Positions 15,157 to 27,060 of a stretch of 64,000 nt of DNA are shown piece after piece (the stretch's first letter is position 1; the number at the start of each line of letters is the position of its first letter). The position numbers were made by a program, and so were the translations under genes. Where the stretch lies: assembly GCA_036245805.1 (NCBI GenBank), contig BTRK01000006.1, positions 33,670,901 to 33,734,900 of the forward strand. The letters are read 5' to 3'. Under the pieces are notes generated by a model. It saw only the letters and a program-made list of their open reading frames with translations. It did no database searches and was not told the DNA's origin. This DNA is from Pristionchus mayeri. Its lineage: Eukaryota > Nematoda > Chromadorea > Rhabditida > Neodiplogasteridae.

Positions 15157-17289
15157 CTAATGATTGATTGTAGAATGGACAGTGACGCCTGTCGCACCGT
15201 CATCCTCCAGCTCCCGAATGAGAGCTCCGTCTACGTTTTTCTCAAGTAACTTCCTCTGTTTTCATCATTTTCCTATCATGCATTCGATGATGGACTTAAC
15301 CATTTACCATATTCCTTTAAAAAATCGGGATGCATTGCCGTTGCCTCGTTGTTCCCAGCACGGTACAAGATCCATGGGATAAATGGAGAATCACTCGCGC
15401 CTAGTACACCTCTTCATCTATTTTCTGATTTACGCACTCGGAAGCAGCCGAAAAACACGTCAAAATAGCTACAATCTCTCGCCTCAACTTGGCGATTTCT
15501 CGTAAGAAGTGAGGTAGTGGATGGACTGCGAGTGGAAAAAGGGAAGAGAGGTCTGGCCCCAATTCTCTGTAGTGAGGGGGCAGAATTCACCAACATCGAG
15601 AATGCAAATTATTTGCTCGAGGCAACAATTTCCTCCGTTTTCTCTTTTTGCTTACGTGCCCTGCATATTCGTGGTCCTTCGACAATCGGGTTAGTTCCTC
15701 CAGAAGGAAGAGAAGATGAATCCCTAGAGGAGCTATGATCTCTCCTTTCCCATTCTCTCCCTCCTTCTGTAGACGACGAAGAAAGATGCGCACTAGAGAG
15801 CGAATGAGCAGTCTTCCCTTGAGAGTCGTCCACCTTTGAGGGGGAGTTCTGAGAACAAAAATTGAGCTGCTCTTCTGCAATAGTGTGCTTGCTGACCAAA
15901 GAACTGCTTGACGTGAGATGTTGCGGCGAATGGAGAGGGCATTAGTGTGATTGGGGCCTCCATTGTCCCCCTGGACCGTGGGCAGTCTCACTCGCAGTAC
16001 TTCCATTCAAAAAACCCCTTCCAGAGACCTCAGATTCTCTCATTCCTGCTCGTTCTCTCGCTAGATGGGAAGGGCGAGAGAGCATGGGATAATGAGAGAG
16101 TGGAGCGGAGAGCTATGAAGAGGCGTAGTAGTCTTCCTCATGTCTCATTTATATTAGCTTTCTGCGTTATTATAACAGGAGGATGAGTAGAAAGCGGATG
16201 GGAATCGAGGAGGAATACGGTAGAATGAGTAATGGTCATGGCTCGTGCCCAATAGAGGAGAGTGCATAGATGATACTTGTGCTGCCACAAGAGAGAGAGA
16301 GAGAGGGAGGGCGATGCAATGCAGCCATTCCATCGGTCTGAGAATGAACACACCAATAAGCAGATTCCCTCTCTGCAGCTGATTGATTTACGAATGGTGA
16401 AGGAATGAAATTGAGGCGAACGCGGGAAAATACCTCCCTACTCGAATGGGGGTTCTGAATAAGCAGAAGAGGTTGTCCTTGCAGACAAGTGCAAGCAGCG
16501 TACCACCCTATCCACACGTATCTCTCCATCATCCTCTGTCTCGTAGGGGCAGCCACCAACTTCTGCAACATCGTCGTACTCACAAGGCCAGTTCATATTA
16601 TTCCACTATTCCCTTGTTCAATCCTTCGATTTTATTTTTACGAAAATATTTGAAGATTTTTTGAAAAGAAAAATTTTTGGGTGGATCAAAGCAAACAATT
16701 CGGAACTTGCTATGCCGTAGTGAATCGTATAGAGGCAAGCTTTCCCTTCACTTCCTCAAAGTAGATGGGTCTCTCACACGCGCATCCTCTATTCAGCCAC
16801 CACCACTGAAAGGTGAGCCCCCCCCCCCTTCTACCTACCCGTCCTCCCCCCTCTCGCACCACAGACTCCAATGGGTTCGGCCTAGTTCTATAAATATGAT
16901 CACTCCTCGTAGAAGAGTAGCGGATAGAGTTCGAGTGACAAGAGCACTCTCTTATCGTGGAGGGGGGGGGGGCACGGGACGAAATGCAACGATGAATATT
17001 CATGCTGGCTGTCCTTCTCCTACTGGTTCTACGGTCTTTTTCTGCTCGGAGAGAGAGTGAACAATTATGTAAGGCGTAAACGCCAATTGAGAGCCACGGG
17101 TAATTTCACATCGTGAACTGGTATTCAACCACTCAAATAATACGGTAAGAGAGAAGGCGTAATTTGAGTGTGTCCTTTGTCGCTGCGGTGCAATTGCACA
17201 TAAATTGCAGTGTGCTCTAGACATGGGAAGTGCACACGAGACTGTGACGCTTCGAGTCCCCCCTGCACTTTCGACGCTGTCTCTTCTTT
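15157..17289 (-). CDS. unrecognised Ser/Arg-rich protein, 5' end missing
   Basis: Five minus-strand exons join without a phase break: 17289-17238, 17041-16860, 16562-16442, 15874-15656 and 15230-15157 (TAG stop), 215 residues in all. Lengths 52, 182, 121, 219 and 74 give phases 0/1, 1/0, 0/1, 1/1 and 1/stop, which is hard to get by chance. The protein has a basic patch (RRTSRRRT), a short aromatic/Cys stretch (MMERYVWIGWYAACTC), then a Ser-rich middle (SSSRDSSS) and an acidic tail ending TVHSTINH. No signal peptide or family is recognised. An 11-nt poly-C run lies inside the second exon and encodes Ala-Pro-Pro-Pro. There is no start ATG; a possible upstream micro-exon at 17452-17438 (IDLIK) keeps phase. 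The gene is divergent from the receptor that follows. Confidence 0.5.
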
Positions 17290-18008
17290 CTAACCGAGTA
17301 TTGAATGTGAGAGGATCTCATAGAATAGTCTGTAAATAGACCATACTCATCTATCCATCCTTTATTGATCATCCTGCCATGGGATCCTTCGTGGGATTGA
17401 GCAAGGCACGCATTTCTTATTTTAGCTTCCCATTAACCTTGATGAGGTCGATCTGATTTACAAATACAATTGCCCATGCAGTAGTTCATTCTTATCAATT
17501 CCGAATATCCTGCGAAAAAGTCTTATGGATGATCTTTCATATTTTGCTGATGTTCAACCCATGCATAACGAGCTCTCAATTCCCTCCTCTGCTTCCATTC
17601 GTCTCTCTTCTCCATCCTCGCATCTCAATAAATGTCGCTAACTATCCGAACGGCGAGTGTACAATAACAGACAAACGAGTAGGAGCGAGAGGAGAGAGAC
17701 CGTAGCATGACGTCATCCACCATGAAGGATCCTTTCGCCACAGGGGAACTAACTTACTTCCTTCCTGCTCGAGTCTCACTGTATCATTCACAAGAGGAAT
17801 CGATGTGATTAATAAGCATTAAAATACAAGTATCAAATAGTGGAAAACAGTTCAAATACTGTTTAAAAAATTTAAAAATTCTCTTGCAATAAAATTCATG
17901 TTAAAAAATTTATTCCGTTCATAATGGTGTACGAAATGTACCAGAGGATTGGACCTACAAATGAGTGAAAATACGATGATGGCATCATGTAATTGAGTGT
18001 TCCTTCAG

Positions 18009-21000
18009 ACGACAGATGCGAACTCCCGTGAACACGATCCTGACTGCGATGGCCTGCTGTGATACCGTCGTCCTATTCTCCAATCTCATCTACACCACTC
18101 ACTACTCATTCGTCGCCTTCCAGAACTGCCGGTGAGTGAGTCTCCTTATGAAGAAGACGAGCAAAACGATGATAAACAGTGAATGAATGTATGCAGAAAA
18201 AACTCACAAGTGCGATCACAGCATTGTCATAAAAGTCTCTATATATGATTGCAATTGATTTGTGCAGGCCGCAGAACTGGAGCTACGGCTGGGCGCTCTT
18301 CTTGATAGCCCATGCCCATCTCTCTCTCGTCGGCCATTCCTCCTCCGTCTGGCTATCCGTCATGCTTGGCCTCATCCGATATCTGACCCTTCGAGCGAGA
18401 GGAAATGCAGGATCGATACAGGTGAGAGATGGGAAGGGAGAGAGATCCGTATTCGGGTCCTCTCGTGATTCTCCACCGTCTCTTACGCTATTTCCAGACT
18501 TTCATTAGCCCAGTGCTTTAGTTTGAGATCTGCAGCTATTTCTGTACGCGAAAAACAGCTGGTCAAACAAAGAACCTCGTGTATTCATATCCGTAAATAA
18601 TTCGGTGAAAAGGGATATGCGGGAGAGCCAAACATCGATTGAGTGAGAGTGATGCCATCACCCCCTCATATTCTATGTCCAAAATCGTGGCTATGACAAT
18701 CTTAAGTTGACTTGATATGCTTGGGAAATTGAACAACATAATTTATCTAGATCACGTTGAAACACTCTCATGCGTCGATCGCCCTCGTGGTCTGCTTCGT
18801 ATCCATTGTCAACATCCCCAACTTCCTCACCTATAAGGTCACTAAGATTTGAATTGTTTTAATCGGTAACTTTTGCAATATATTTTAGAAGGAATACATA
18901 AAAATTGTATTCTTATTTCGTCCGAAGTCAGGAACACGACAAATCAATACCTAAAATTGCAAATCAATGCAATTCAAGCTGCAATTTTCGACTCACTGAT
19001 AATGATATAGAAAAGTGAATTGTTGTAGATCGACGAGCGATTACTGTCGGAGATGTGCATCCCAGAGGACACCAAGTGAGCAGCTACCTTTTATCTACTT
19101 TACATCAATTTTACGATCACGAATTTTGGATTTCTTGAGAAAAAACAGAATTTCGCAAATATTGAATTCTTTTCAGTGACGTCAATGCAGTAGCATTCCT
19201 CCCTGGAATAGCTGAGATGGCCACTGCCAATGGATGCATGGTCAGATACACTCTCTATTTGTGATATTCAACCATCTATTTCTAAATTATCATTTGTCAT
19301 ACGCATACACGTTTATTTCTAACTACCGATGCTGACACAAACATGACGTACGCTTGACTTAACTATTTTGGGAACAAAACGAGCTCGTTCTCGTATTTTC
19401 TTGCTGATGCAGTGGGGATATTTATGCGTTTGGGCTATGATTCAGTGATTTCTCGAATTGAGATGCTTCTGTGAGAATGGGATTAGGTCTCTCCAATGGG
19501 GGGAGTGACTGTCTGGAGGAGATGCGAATGCCTCTCATCTACTCGTGCTCCACTCTGGAGGAAGAGAGCATGCATTCTCGTCGATTCTGGAGGAAGGAAG
19601 AACAGGAAAACAAGTGACAAACCCAGCAGATCAGGAGAGGAGAGAGAGGGGGTAGTGTCTGTCAGTGTGAAGGGTCGAATCAGAGGAACCACGACGAAAA
19701 CATGCGTGAGAGATGCGAAAGAAGGAGGAAGACAGGATGGGGATCGAATGGAATACGAAGGAGGGAATGGCCATATTTCTTCGCCATGCAAGGCACTTTG
19801 CTAGGTCATAATGGAAATTAAAGTCTGATGATACCACTCGTTCATTCATTTATTCATTCATTCATTCCGTTAGGTTGCAAGAATAACATAAGGATGTGCA
19901 AGAAACGGATGTCCGTCGATTAGATCTATTCGGTAGGTTGTTGCATAGCAGCAAGGGTCGGGGAAGGGGGGGAAGGGATCAAATATCGAGCCAATTGGCA
20001 ATAATAGAAGAGGGATGGAAAGCTGGGAATGGTTGAATTGTTTTGCACATCATCAATTACTTCCTGTATTCCTCCTTCCTCCAGTGCACTTGACTGAGTG
20101 GCTAATCATAAGCACGAGCACCCTCCAATCTCTCGCCTCTCCTTTCGCAGAGAGTGCAAATAGTAATCCGAGCCATCCACAATGATTATTGACGCGTAGG
20201 AGCGATGGTGGATTGTGTTGTTGAGGTGTGGAGTTAGAAATAAATGCCATTCATTCCTTCGCACATAAGGTACATAAGGTTTATCGAACGTTGGGCATTC
20301 AAAAATTGACAAGATTACAAACACAGAAAATCAATGCACGCAAAGTCAAATGACATGCAGTAGCAAGTAACGTTAACCTCAGCTGATCATATCAATTACT
20401 GCCCTCTACAGTACCCCTGCAGGTGTTCCGTGCTGCATTCTGGATCTCTGGTCTGATCTTCAAGGTCATTCCCTGCATCGTCCTCACTGTTCTCGTCGCT
20501 TTGCTACTCAGGATTCTGAAGGAGGTCAGTTCATGCAATCAATATTTCATCTGTATCACATTTATCGCTGAACTATTCCGACAGAGTTGATTTTCAGGTG
20601 AAGGCCAACCACGCGCGTCTTCTCAAATCCTCTCAGCATGGCCGACAAATCAACGGGAATCTTAACAAACCCGCTCCTCATTCTCGCCAGGCGTCGAATG
20701 TCGGCCAATCGACCATGCAGAGAACACCCAGTCTACGGTATGCTGTCATCCCTTCATCCATTCAGACTGCACCGAAACCTCAAACCTCTCGTATCGAACT
20801 TCTTCTCTTTATCCCGAGTGCTTACATCATAATTACCCTTTCCTGAATTCGATAATCAATTGTCTTTTCATTCAAGGATCGGCCGCTTCGTGCGAAATAG
20901 CTCGCTTAGGTAACTAGCCTGATGTACTCGTAGCTGTCCTCATGCCTGTCTGACTCTCTCCAAATCGCACGATCTCTCCCTCTGTCTGGTGCTATTTGGG

Positions 21001-22373
21001 GAGAGTCGAATAATTGCCACAATTGTCAGAGGGTCGTCCGTCTTGTTGAGAAAATAGTGTGTGGTATTAAAATGTAGAGTGAATCCCTTTCCTCTCGCCT
21101 AACCGTGTGATGACCAGCCTGATTCCTTCCTTCCCTTTGTCTTTTGTGGGGAATCTACTCAGTGAAATGGTGCCAAATAAAAAATAATATCATAAAACTC
21201 TAAATAGAAAGCTTCTCCCATTTTTTTGATTTTATGGATTTTTCTGAATAGTGTATACTCACCGACCGGGAAGAGTGTGTCTGCTAACCTCGTGTCTCGC
21301 GTCCCTAGTGCAGTGGCTTGGTCCGATCAGTCCGCGATTTATAGTGAAGTGTGAGGGTACTGTAGTGGTGCGACCTGCGGATAGTGCAGGTGGATAACTC
21401 CAGATGAATGGAAGGGATGATTGCAGGGCGACGACGACAACTCGAGGGGAGAGAACTGATAGGACGACTCACATGCTGCTCGCCATCGTTGCAGTACTCC
21501 TGATCACAGAACTGCCCCAAGGTTTACAATTACCGTAACCCTCATGCTCTGATGAACGCATCCAAAGAAACTACGTCAGAGCTCTAGAAAATGCAAACAT
21601 AGAATGGATAATCAAAAACATGAACTGATTCAGGAGTGATGGCGGTCCTCTCTGGAGTCTTCTCCGAGGAATTCCGGATACACGTATACAACAGCCTGGG
21701 TAGGCATTCACATTATATTTTACGTCAAATAACCTGACACAATACGATAATCTTGATTCAGGCGACCTGCTCGATCTGTTGTCTCTCTGTGGAGCGTGCA
21801 CTTCCTTCATCATCTACTGCATTATGTCAGGCCAATTCAGACATGTACGTTGCCATAACGTCACCGTATTTCGGATGAAAATGAAATGTAATTAATGATC
21901 ATTTGCTGATTGTGTTCCTGCAGGAGTTCTGTCGCATCTTCGTTCCCGATCGATGGAAGAACTTCCTCTGTGCTGCGAGCAGAGGAAGAAGAGCATCGGA
22001 GACGTACACGAAGATGACGATGATCAGACCGAGCGAGTTGAATCACTCAGAGAACGATCGAAGCATCGCCATCACGGTACCAATCCACCATTCAACTCTT
22101 TCCATTGTCTCCGCATCTTAGCAATTCTCTCGATTTGTAGGTGGTTGGATCGGCAGCGACGATGAGGAAAGACAAGGAGGGGAGCAGTAGAGAGAGCCCT
22201 GCTGAGAGAGAGGGAACCAGGTCGAACTCCTATTCCCTAGTAGATCACTCCCTAGTAAGGAGTACCTACACTCGTCATTTTCACAAATATTCATCGATCT
22301 TCTCAAATCTCTGATTCCCCTTCAGGACTCCCCTGACTCCGATGACTCCTCTCTCTCCTCCTCTCAAAGATGA
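18009..22373 (+). CDS. DMSR/myosuppressin-receptor-type neuropeptide GPCR (5' incomplete)
   Basis: Rhodopsin-like seven-helix receptor, expected to bind an FMRFamide-like peptide at the neuronal plasma membrane and signal through a G protein. Exons: 18009-18131, 18268-18421, 18751-18837, 19029-19075, 19177-19240, 20423-20524, 20598-20737, 21427-21521, 21634-21699, 21762-21844, 21924-22076, 22141-22254 and 22326-22373 (TGA). All phases agree and give 424 residues. MRTPVNTILTAMACCD marks TM2. LGLIRYLTLR follows TM3 in place of DRY. KVIPCIVL lies in TM5 and HMLLAIVAVLLITELPQG in TM6. LGDLLDLLSLCGACTSF lies in TM7 and is followed by helix 8 (GQFRHEFCRIF) and a Ser/Asp-rich cytoplasmic tail. These loop and helix patterns match the nematode DMSR group better than other FMRFamide receptor groups. 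The exon carrying the N-terminus and TM1 was not found; it should end in phase 2 somewhere upstream. Confidence 0.82.
19846..19870. repeat. (ATTC)n tetranucleotide repeat
   Basis: About six TTCA/ATTC units inside a long intron of the DMSR-type receptor. Confidence 0.8.
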
Positions 22374-23786
22374 TCGAGATGACGAGAGTCGAAATCTACT
22401 CGGACCTCAATCCATTTCTGCTAAACAATCTCGAAATGGAGTGAACAACAACTGAGATCGTAGTTGCCCTTCCCCGTACGTCGTTAGGATTCCCTTCCCT
22501 CATTATATCAATTCCGTACGAGTCATACCGGGATTCTTCTAGGGGTCGAAATCAACCTGCCAGATCACTACACTGATTCTCTTTGAGTACTCATCTGACT
22601 CCCCCCAATTCCTTTAGTCCATCATTCGAATGAGAAGGCGTAGCTATGAGATCCAGACTCATTGTCGGTCATCCTTGTAGTAATGAGCTCTCCCTCTCTC
22701 TCTCTCCCATCACTTCCCCTCCCTACCGTAATCCTTCCTTCTTCTCCCATTCTACACTACGAGTACCCTTCGGATCTGTCCCATTCAGCCTTTCCACTCT
22801 TCGCCATTCCTTTCTCTTACCAATTGCATACTCCCAAATCGATTCGAGCTTCCTCCCCTCACACCATATTTTCCCTGCATTCTCAACCACTTCGGAGTCG
22901 TAGATTACGGTAACTCGTCGGTGTGTCACACACACTACCAGACCAGACCTTGCACAATGCAGAGTATCCCCTTGGAGGTAGTTCTCTTTCTCACCAGTTA
23001 GATTCCTTCCCTCGTTCCTCGTTACACATCCTTCCTTCCTTCTCAATCACATGGCATTCACTTCCTTACGGGCATCTCCGAGCCAGAAACACAGTAAGAA
23101 AATCGTGCTCAAATATCGGATTTCATTGATTCATTCTTTTTTCTTCCTATGAACACTGTGCCACTTTTTCCACTGATTTGTATGTTGACGATTGATTTGA
23201 TGATAAAGAATTTTATAATAATTTCGAATAGTGGCAGTGGTGCCAAGCAGAAACGAAACAAAGAAGAGATCATAGAAAAGGCAAGAAAAGAAAATCATAG
23301 ATGAAATCGTGTGAGTGTAAGTAATCAAGCACCGAATGGGGAGAGAAAGCACGGAGAGAAGGAAGGAGGAAGAGGGGAGAAGAATTGAATCCCTCCATTT
23401 CAATTGATTTCTCGTCTCGATAATTAACGAGGAATGATCGAAATGGAGATATTTCCTATATCGAGATGTAACGACCATCAGTGGACTAGCAAAAAGATGA
23501 GACCTGTGAAGGAATGAGAGAAAGGGGCCGAAATGGCGTCGGAGAGGCTCAAAGCCAGTGAACGGGAATAGTGAAACATCGTGGAGTGTACGGTTTAGAA
23601 TGGAATATTTAGATGACTAGACTTGAAATAAGAATTTAAACTCTCTTAATTGGAGATCTCGAAGTATGAGAAATGCAACGGATTAGTTAGAAACAAGTGA
23701 CAGAGTCTCTTGATTGGACTGCACTATGATGAAGATTCCGTCACTTACATTTCTTCTATAAAATCAATTACATATATGAGAATGAT
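22374..23786. other. convergent intergenic region
   Basis: The 3' flank shared by the + strand receptor and the minus-strand CAP gene. The left part is CT-rich on +; the right part is more AT-rich with GA stretches. No exon with matching splice sites was seen; it probably holds both 3' UTRs. Confidence 0.5.
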
Positions 23787-25508
23787 CTATTTATGATTGG
23801 TCTCCCCCGTCTTCTGGGGAGTTGAGATAGTGACCCGTTTGAGGTTGGAAGCGAGAGATCGAGAAGGAGACAGGGATGCGTCCCGAGATCCAACATTTGC
23901 CGCGTATTCACCTAAAGTACACTTTTTCTTGATAACGAGAAAATATGGAAAATTATAAGAGAATGATATTTTGTGTACTAATTAAAAAGTTTTCGCGGAT
24001 ATTTAGGAAAATATCCTAACCCCTAACATTTTATTTGTGCGTGTACTAATTAAACGTTGGATAGTGCATGTCAAGTAAAGATGCTCTTTTCGTATCTACA
24101 CTATATCGCTATTTAATCCATTATTCAGCAGAAGACTACTCACCAGGTGCATTGCTGTTCCCTCCAGGCCGATAGAGTGCTACGATCGCCACGCAATTTT
24201 TCTCGGTATTCCATTCTCGTGCCACGCCCATTTCCTATAATTTATTATTATTTTATTTAAAATGATATGTCTCCGCCTGAGACGCGTAAGGAACGCTTCC
24301 TGTAGTGTAAAGAAAATCGGAGGAAACCCATAACTTATCATAAGTTCCCTTACCTGTGAATCCCGCCAGACCATCTGTGAGAAGTGCTGACACTCTGAAA
24401 GCAGAACCATAGTTTTATTTCAATGCTGACTGTTTGTAAGAGATCTACCTCTTTTACGTTTTGCAAAAAAACTAGATAAAATTTTTCAAATACCCTTCAA
24501 CTCTTCGATAACAAGAGGTTAATTCTCACTGGGATGCCATCGTGGTTTGTCGAAGTCGAAAGCCCGTGCCTCGTTCTCCCACTCAGCGACGATCTCATCC
24601 CCCGTGGGGAGATGAGAGGTCTCCGATGCCGTCTTCACTGCCATATTCTCCCCGATCCCTGAAGCGCGATATTTAATTGTTTAACGCATTCCAGGACTTG
24701 ATAATTAACGTTTTGGGACATAATTTTATTTTTTTCTTGAAATCTTTTGGCATTTTCTGATCCTTTCTGAACAAGGACAAGTTGGGTAAGACTTACCTGG
24801 CATCTCAGGGTAGAGTACCCTCCCTCGGTCAGCTACCTTCGTAGCCCACGAGTGAGCGAGATCCGCCAGTTCCTGCGACACTCAGTAGAAATCTTCTCTA
24901 TTTGATACAACGCATCCCTAACAGGAGGCTATATCTTGTAATTCCCACAAGATCAAAAGCAAAGTAAGAAAAGTCAATCTAACCTGCGACCACTGCAGCG
25001 GGGGGTTTCCGTACTTTTGCCTCACGTTGTTGTGCGCATCAAGGCATCCTCGTTGGAAGTTCACTTCTCCTGCAATTTACTTGGTTGCACTAATTGAATA
25101 AATATGACAGTAGCATCTTCTATATCGAAAAAAAGAGATGATGATGTTGTTTTTGAAAGCCCTCAATTGTTCTAACAATGCATCCCGGAGAAGAGTAAAT
25201 GGACATACCGACAGCAGTGAACTTGGCTCCTCTCTTGAGGATGTACTTCACATCGGTGATCGTCTGCATCATGTGCTTGTCCAGCTCAGAATCGAACTTC
25301 TGCTGTCGAATATCACCGTTATGAAGGGAGAAGAAGAGAAAGCACATAAATCTTAGATAATCTTTCTTTAGGAATGAATTCTTGTATATAAGCACGTAGG
25401 CTCCCTCACATAAATGATGACAAAATATGGGACACTAATCAATTCATATGTGTATTCTCTTCACAAGGGTAGTCAATTCTTTACCTTTCTTCGTTCTCCT
25501 TCACTCAT
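23787..25508 (-). CDS. CAP-domain protein, GAPR-1/GLIPR2-like
   Basis: Eight minus-strand exons: 25508-25485 (ATG), 25302-25209, 25069-24984, 24872-24797, 24658-24530, 24394-24354, 24234-24144 and 23911-23787 (TAG), giving 221 residues with all phases matched. The CAP/SCP fold is clear: CLDAHNNVRQKYGNPPLQW, then PGIGENMAV, an acidic EIVAEWENEAR helix, QHFSQMVWRDSQEMGV, and VALYRPGGNSNAPGEY. The conserved His of the HNxxR helix, the Glu of the ENE helix and the His of HFSQ are present. There is no signal peptide, which fits the intracellular GAPR-1/GLIPR2 branch (membrane-associated, Golgi/autophagy in other animals) rather than secreted venom-allergen-like proteins. The ATG lies 11 nt after an AG 3' splice-like site, suggesting trans-splicing. 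A 40-residue Ser/Thr-rich tail follows the CAP core. Confidence 0.88.
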
Positions 25509-25881
25509 CGAGGAGCAGACTGCCCATTCATCAGAAGAACATGCAGCATGCCTCAAAACAAGACATTTATTCACAGATTAACTTATACCGATATATATTC
25601 TGAAGTGAATCTCTTAACTCATTTTGAGAGTTTATTCATATTTAACCTGAATACTCGACTCTTTGAGGAACACTCTGTTTCTCAATCTGAGCAAAGTGCT
25701 CTGGAAATTCCGGAAGTTGCCTATTTATACCAGAACGCAATTGAAGGAATAATTGGTTTTCTTCTTGGGGACCCGTTAAAAATCCGTTCTGTTGTTTTGA
25801 ATTCACTTATTTGAAAAATAACGGAACGAATATTCGGTACAGTTTTAATAGATAAAATGTTTAGGAAGAGTCAGATTGAGC
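25509..25881. other. gap between tandem minus-strand genes
   Basis: About 370 nt, AT-rich. A + strand open frame of 88 codons (25548-25814) spans most of it but has no splice context or recognisable motif. The spacing between the upstream stop at 25882 and the trans-splice-like site near 25520 would be compatible with an operon. Confidence 0.35.
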
Positions 25882-26064
25882 TCACAGATTAGTGCTCTTG
25901 CTGCTGGGAATGTGTCCATCCTTGAGAGTTCCATTGCCCACTCCATTCGTCCCTTCAGATGGCGGAATATCCGACTTCGACTTCTTCAGTTTCTTCCGTC
26001 CAAAGAACTTCTTCATTCTGCAATCGAATTCCTCTTTAGACACCGAAATTTCGTTTCGAGCTCT
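25882..26064 (-). CDS. 3'-terminal exon of an unrecognised minus-strand gene
   Basis: After a clean acceptor (TTTGCAG) the frame runs 60 codons to a TGA. It encodes a lysine-rich patch (MKKFFGRKKLKKSKSD) and a Gly/Ser/Asn-rich tail ending SSKSTNL. Base composition and the basic, disordered character look coding. The upstream exon was not joined with certainty; the exon at 30437-30662 on the same strand is a candidate partner. No family recognised. Confidence 0.45.
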   Translation of the reverse strand, partial: RARNEISVSKEEFDCRMKKFFGRKKLKKSKSDIPPSEGTNGVGNGTLKDGHIPSSKSTNL

Positions 26065-26226
26065 CTGCAAAGATGATTTAGGAGGAGAATTGACGTCACA
26101 CTAGTTGCCCTGAAGAAAAATGGCCCCAAGAATCCTTCGGAGAGACAATAAATAAAAGCGCGTTCGTCTCTTAAAGATGAGCAGCAAAAGGAAGAATGGA
26201 GAAAAGAGGATTCATATGGAAGAGAA

Positions 26227-26243
26227 CCCCCCCCCCCCCCCCC
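26227..26243 (+). repeat. poly-C run (17)
   Basis: Seventeen C in a row on +; a G-tract on the minus strand. Confidence 0.9.
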
Positions 26244-26999
26244 AACCAGGAAACATTTACACATTCCTTGGTTGAAAAGGAAGTTGAAAGAAGAGGAAAG
26301 GTGGAGATTTAAAGTGGAGATTATGACTGAGTGGGGAAAGCTGATTAGAAGAAGGCAGGAAGGAACTGCTTGGCGAGGGGAATGCGAAAAGCACAGCTGG
26401 CATAAGAGGAGAGAAGAAGGAGCAGCTTCGAGGATGGAGAACGGGCCATGAACATCCATTATATCAAGGGGAAGAGTGGTCGATTCGCTCGTTGCTCGTC
26501 CCATTCATTTATACGAGATCAGATTCCGAGTTTATGGGAAGAACGAGAGAAATGAGAAGGAGAAGGATTGGGAAGAGAACGAAGGATCTTGCAGGACTTC
26601 TGCTGAGTTGCAGCATCCCATCCACGGATAAACAATGAATACCAATGAATGTACGGAAAATATTGCGTTCTCGCTAGAAATGCAACTGAAGGTAGAAACG
26701 AATCTCCGAGTCAAATGAACTTCGAGTGTTAGGAGAACTGCCAATATGAGGTTCGCGCAGGGACTTCCATGCATTGAGAAGTGGCCAATCCGATTCAAAC
26801 TCGCTCTTCCATTCCCTCCATGGCATGGATAGAAGAGTGATTCTCAGTTTGGATGAAGGGATATATCGGACCGACTCGAACTATCAAATGCGTTGAAGGA
26901 GAAAGAAACGGATAGTCGAAACGACCTACAGTGAAGATGCTTTAGCATAGTTCAATAGGAGAATAATTCCACGTCTCTAACTCTCTTCACTTCGTCTTC

Positions 27000-27060
27000 T
27001 CTCTCCCTCTCCCTCTCCCTCTCCCTCTCTCTCCCCCCTCCCTCCCTCCCCCCTCTCTCC
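27000..27060 (+). repeat. CTCCCT tandem repeat
   Basis: Imperfect array of CTCCCT units followed by CCTCCCTCCC; simple sequence, no coding evidence. Confidence 0.8.

Noticed and set aside
25548..25814. + strand 88-codon frame between minus genes
   Set aside because: No splice sites, signal or family; probably chance in AT-rich DNA.
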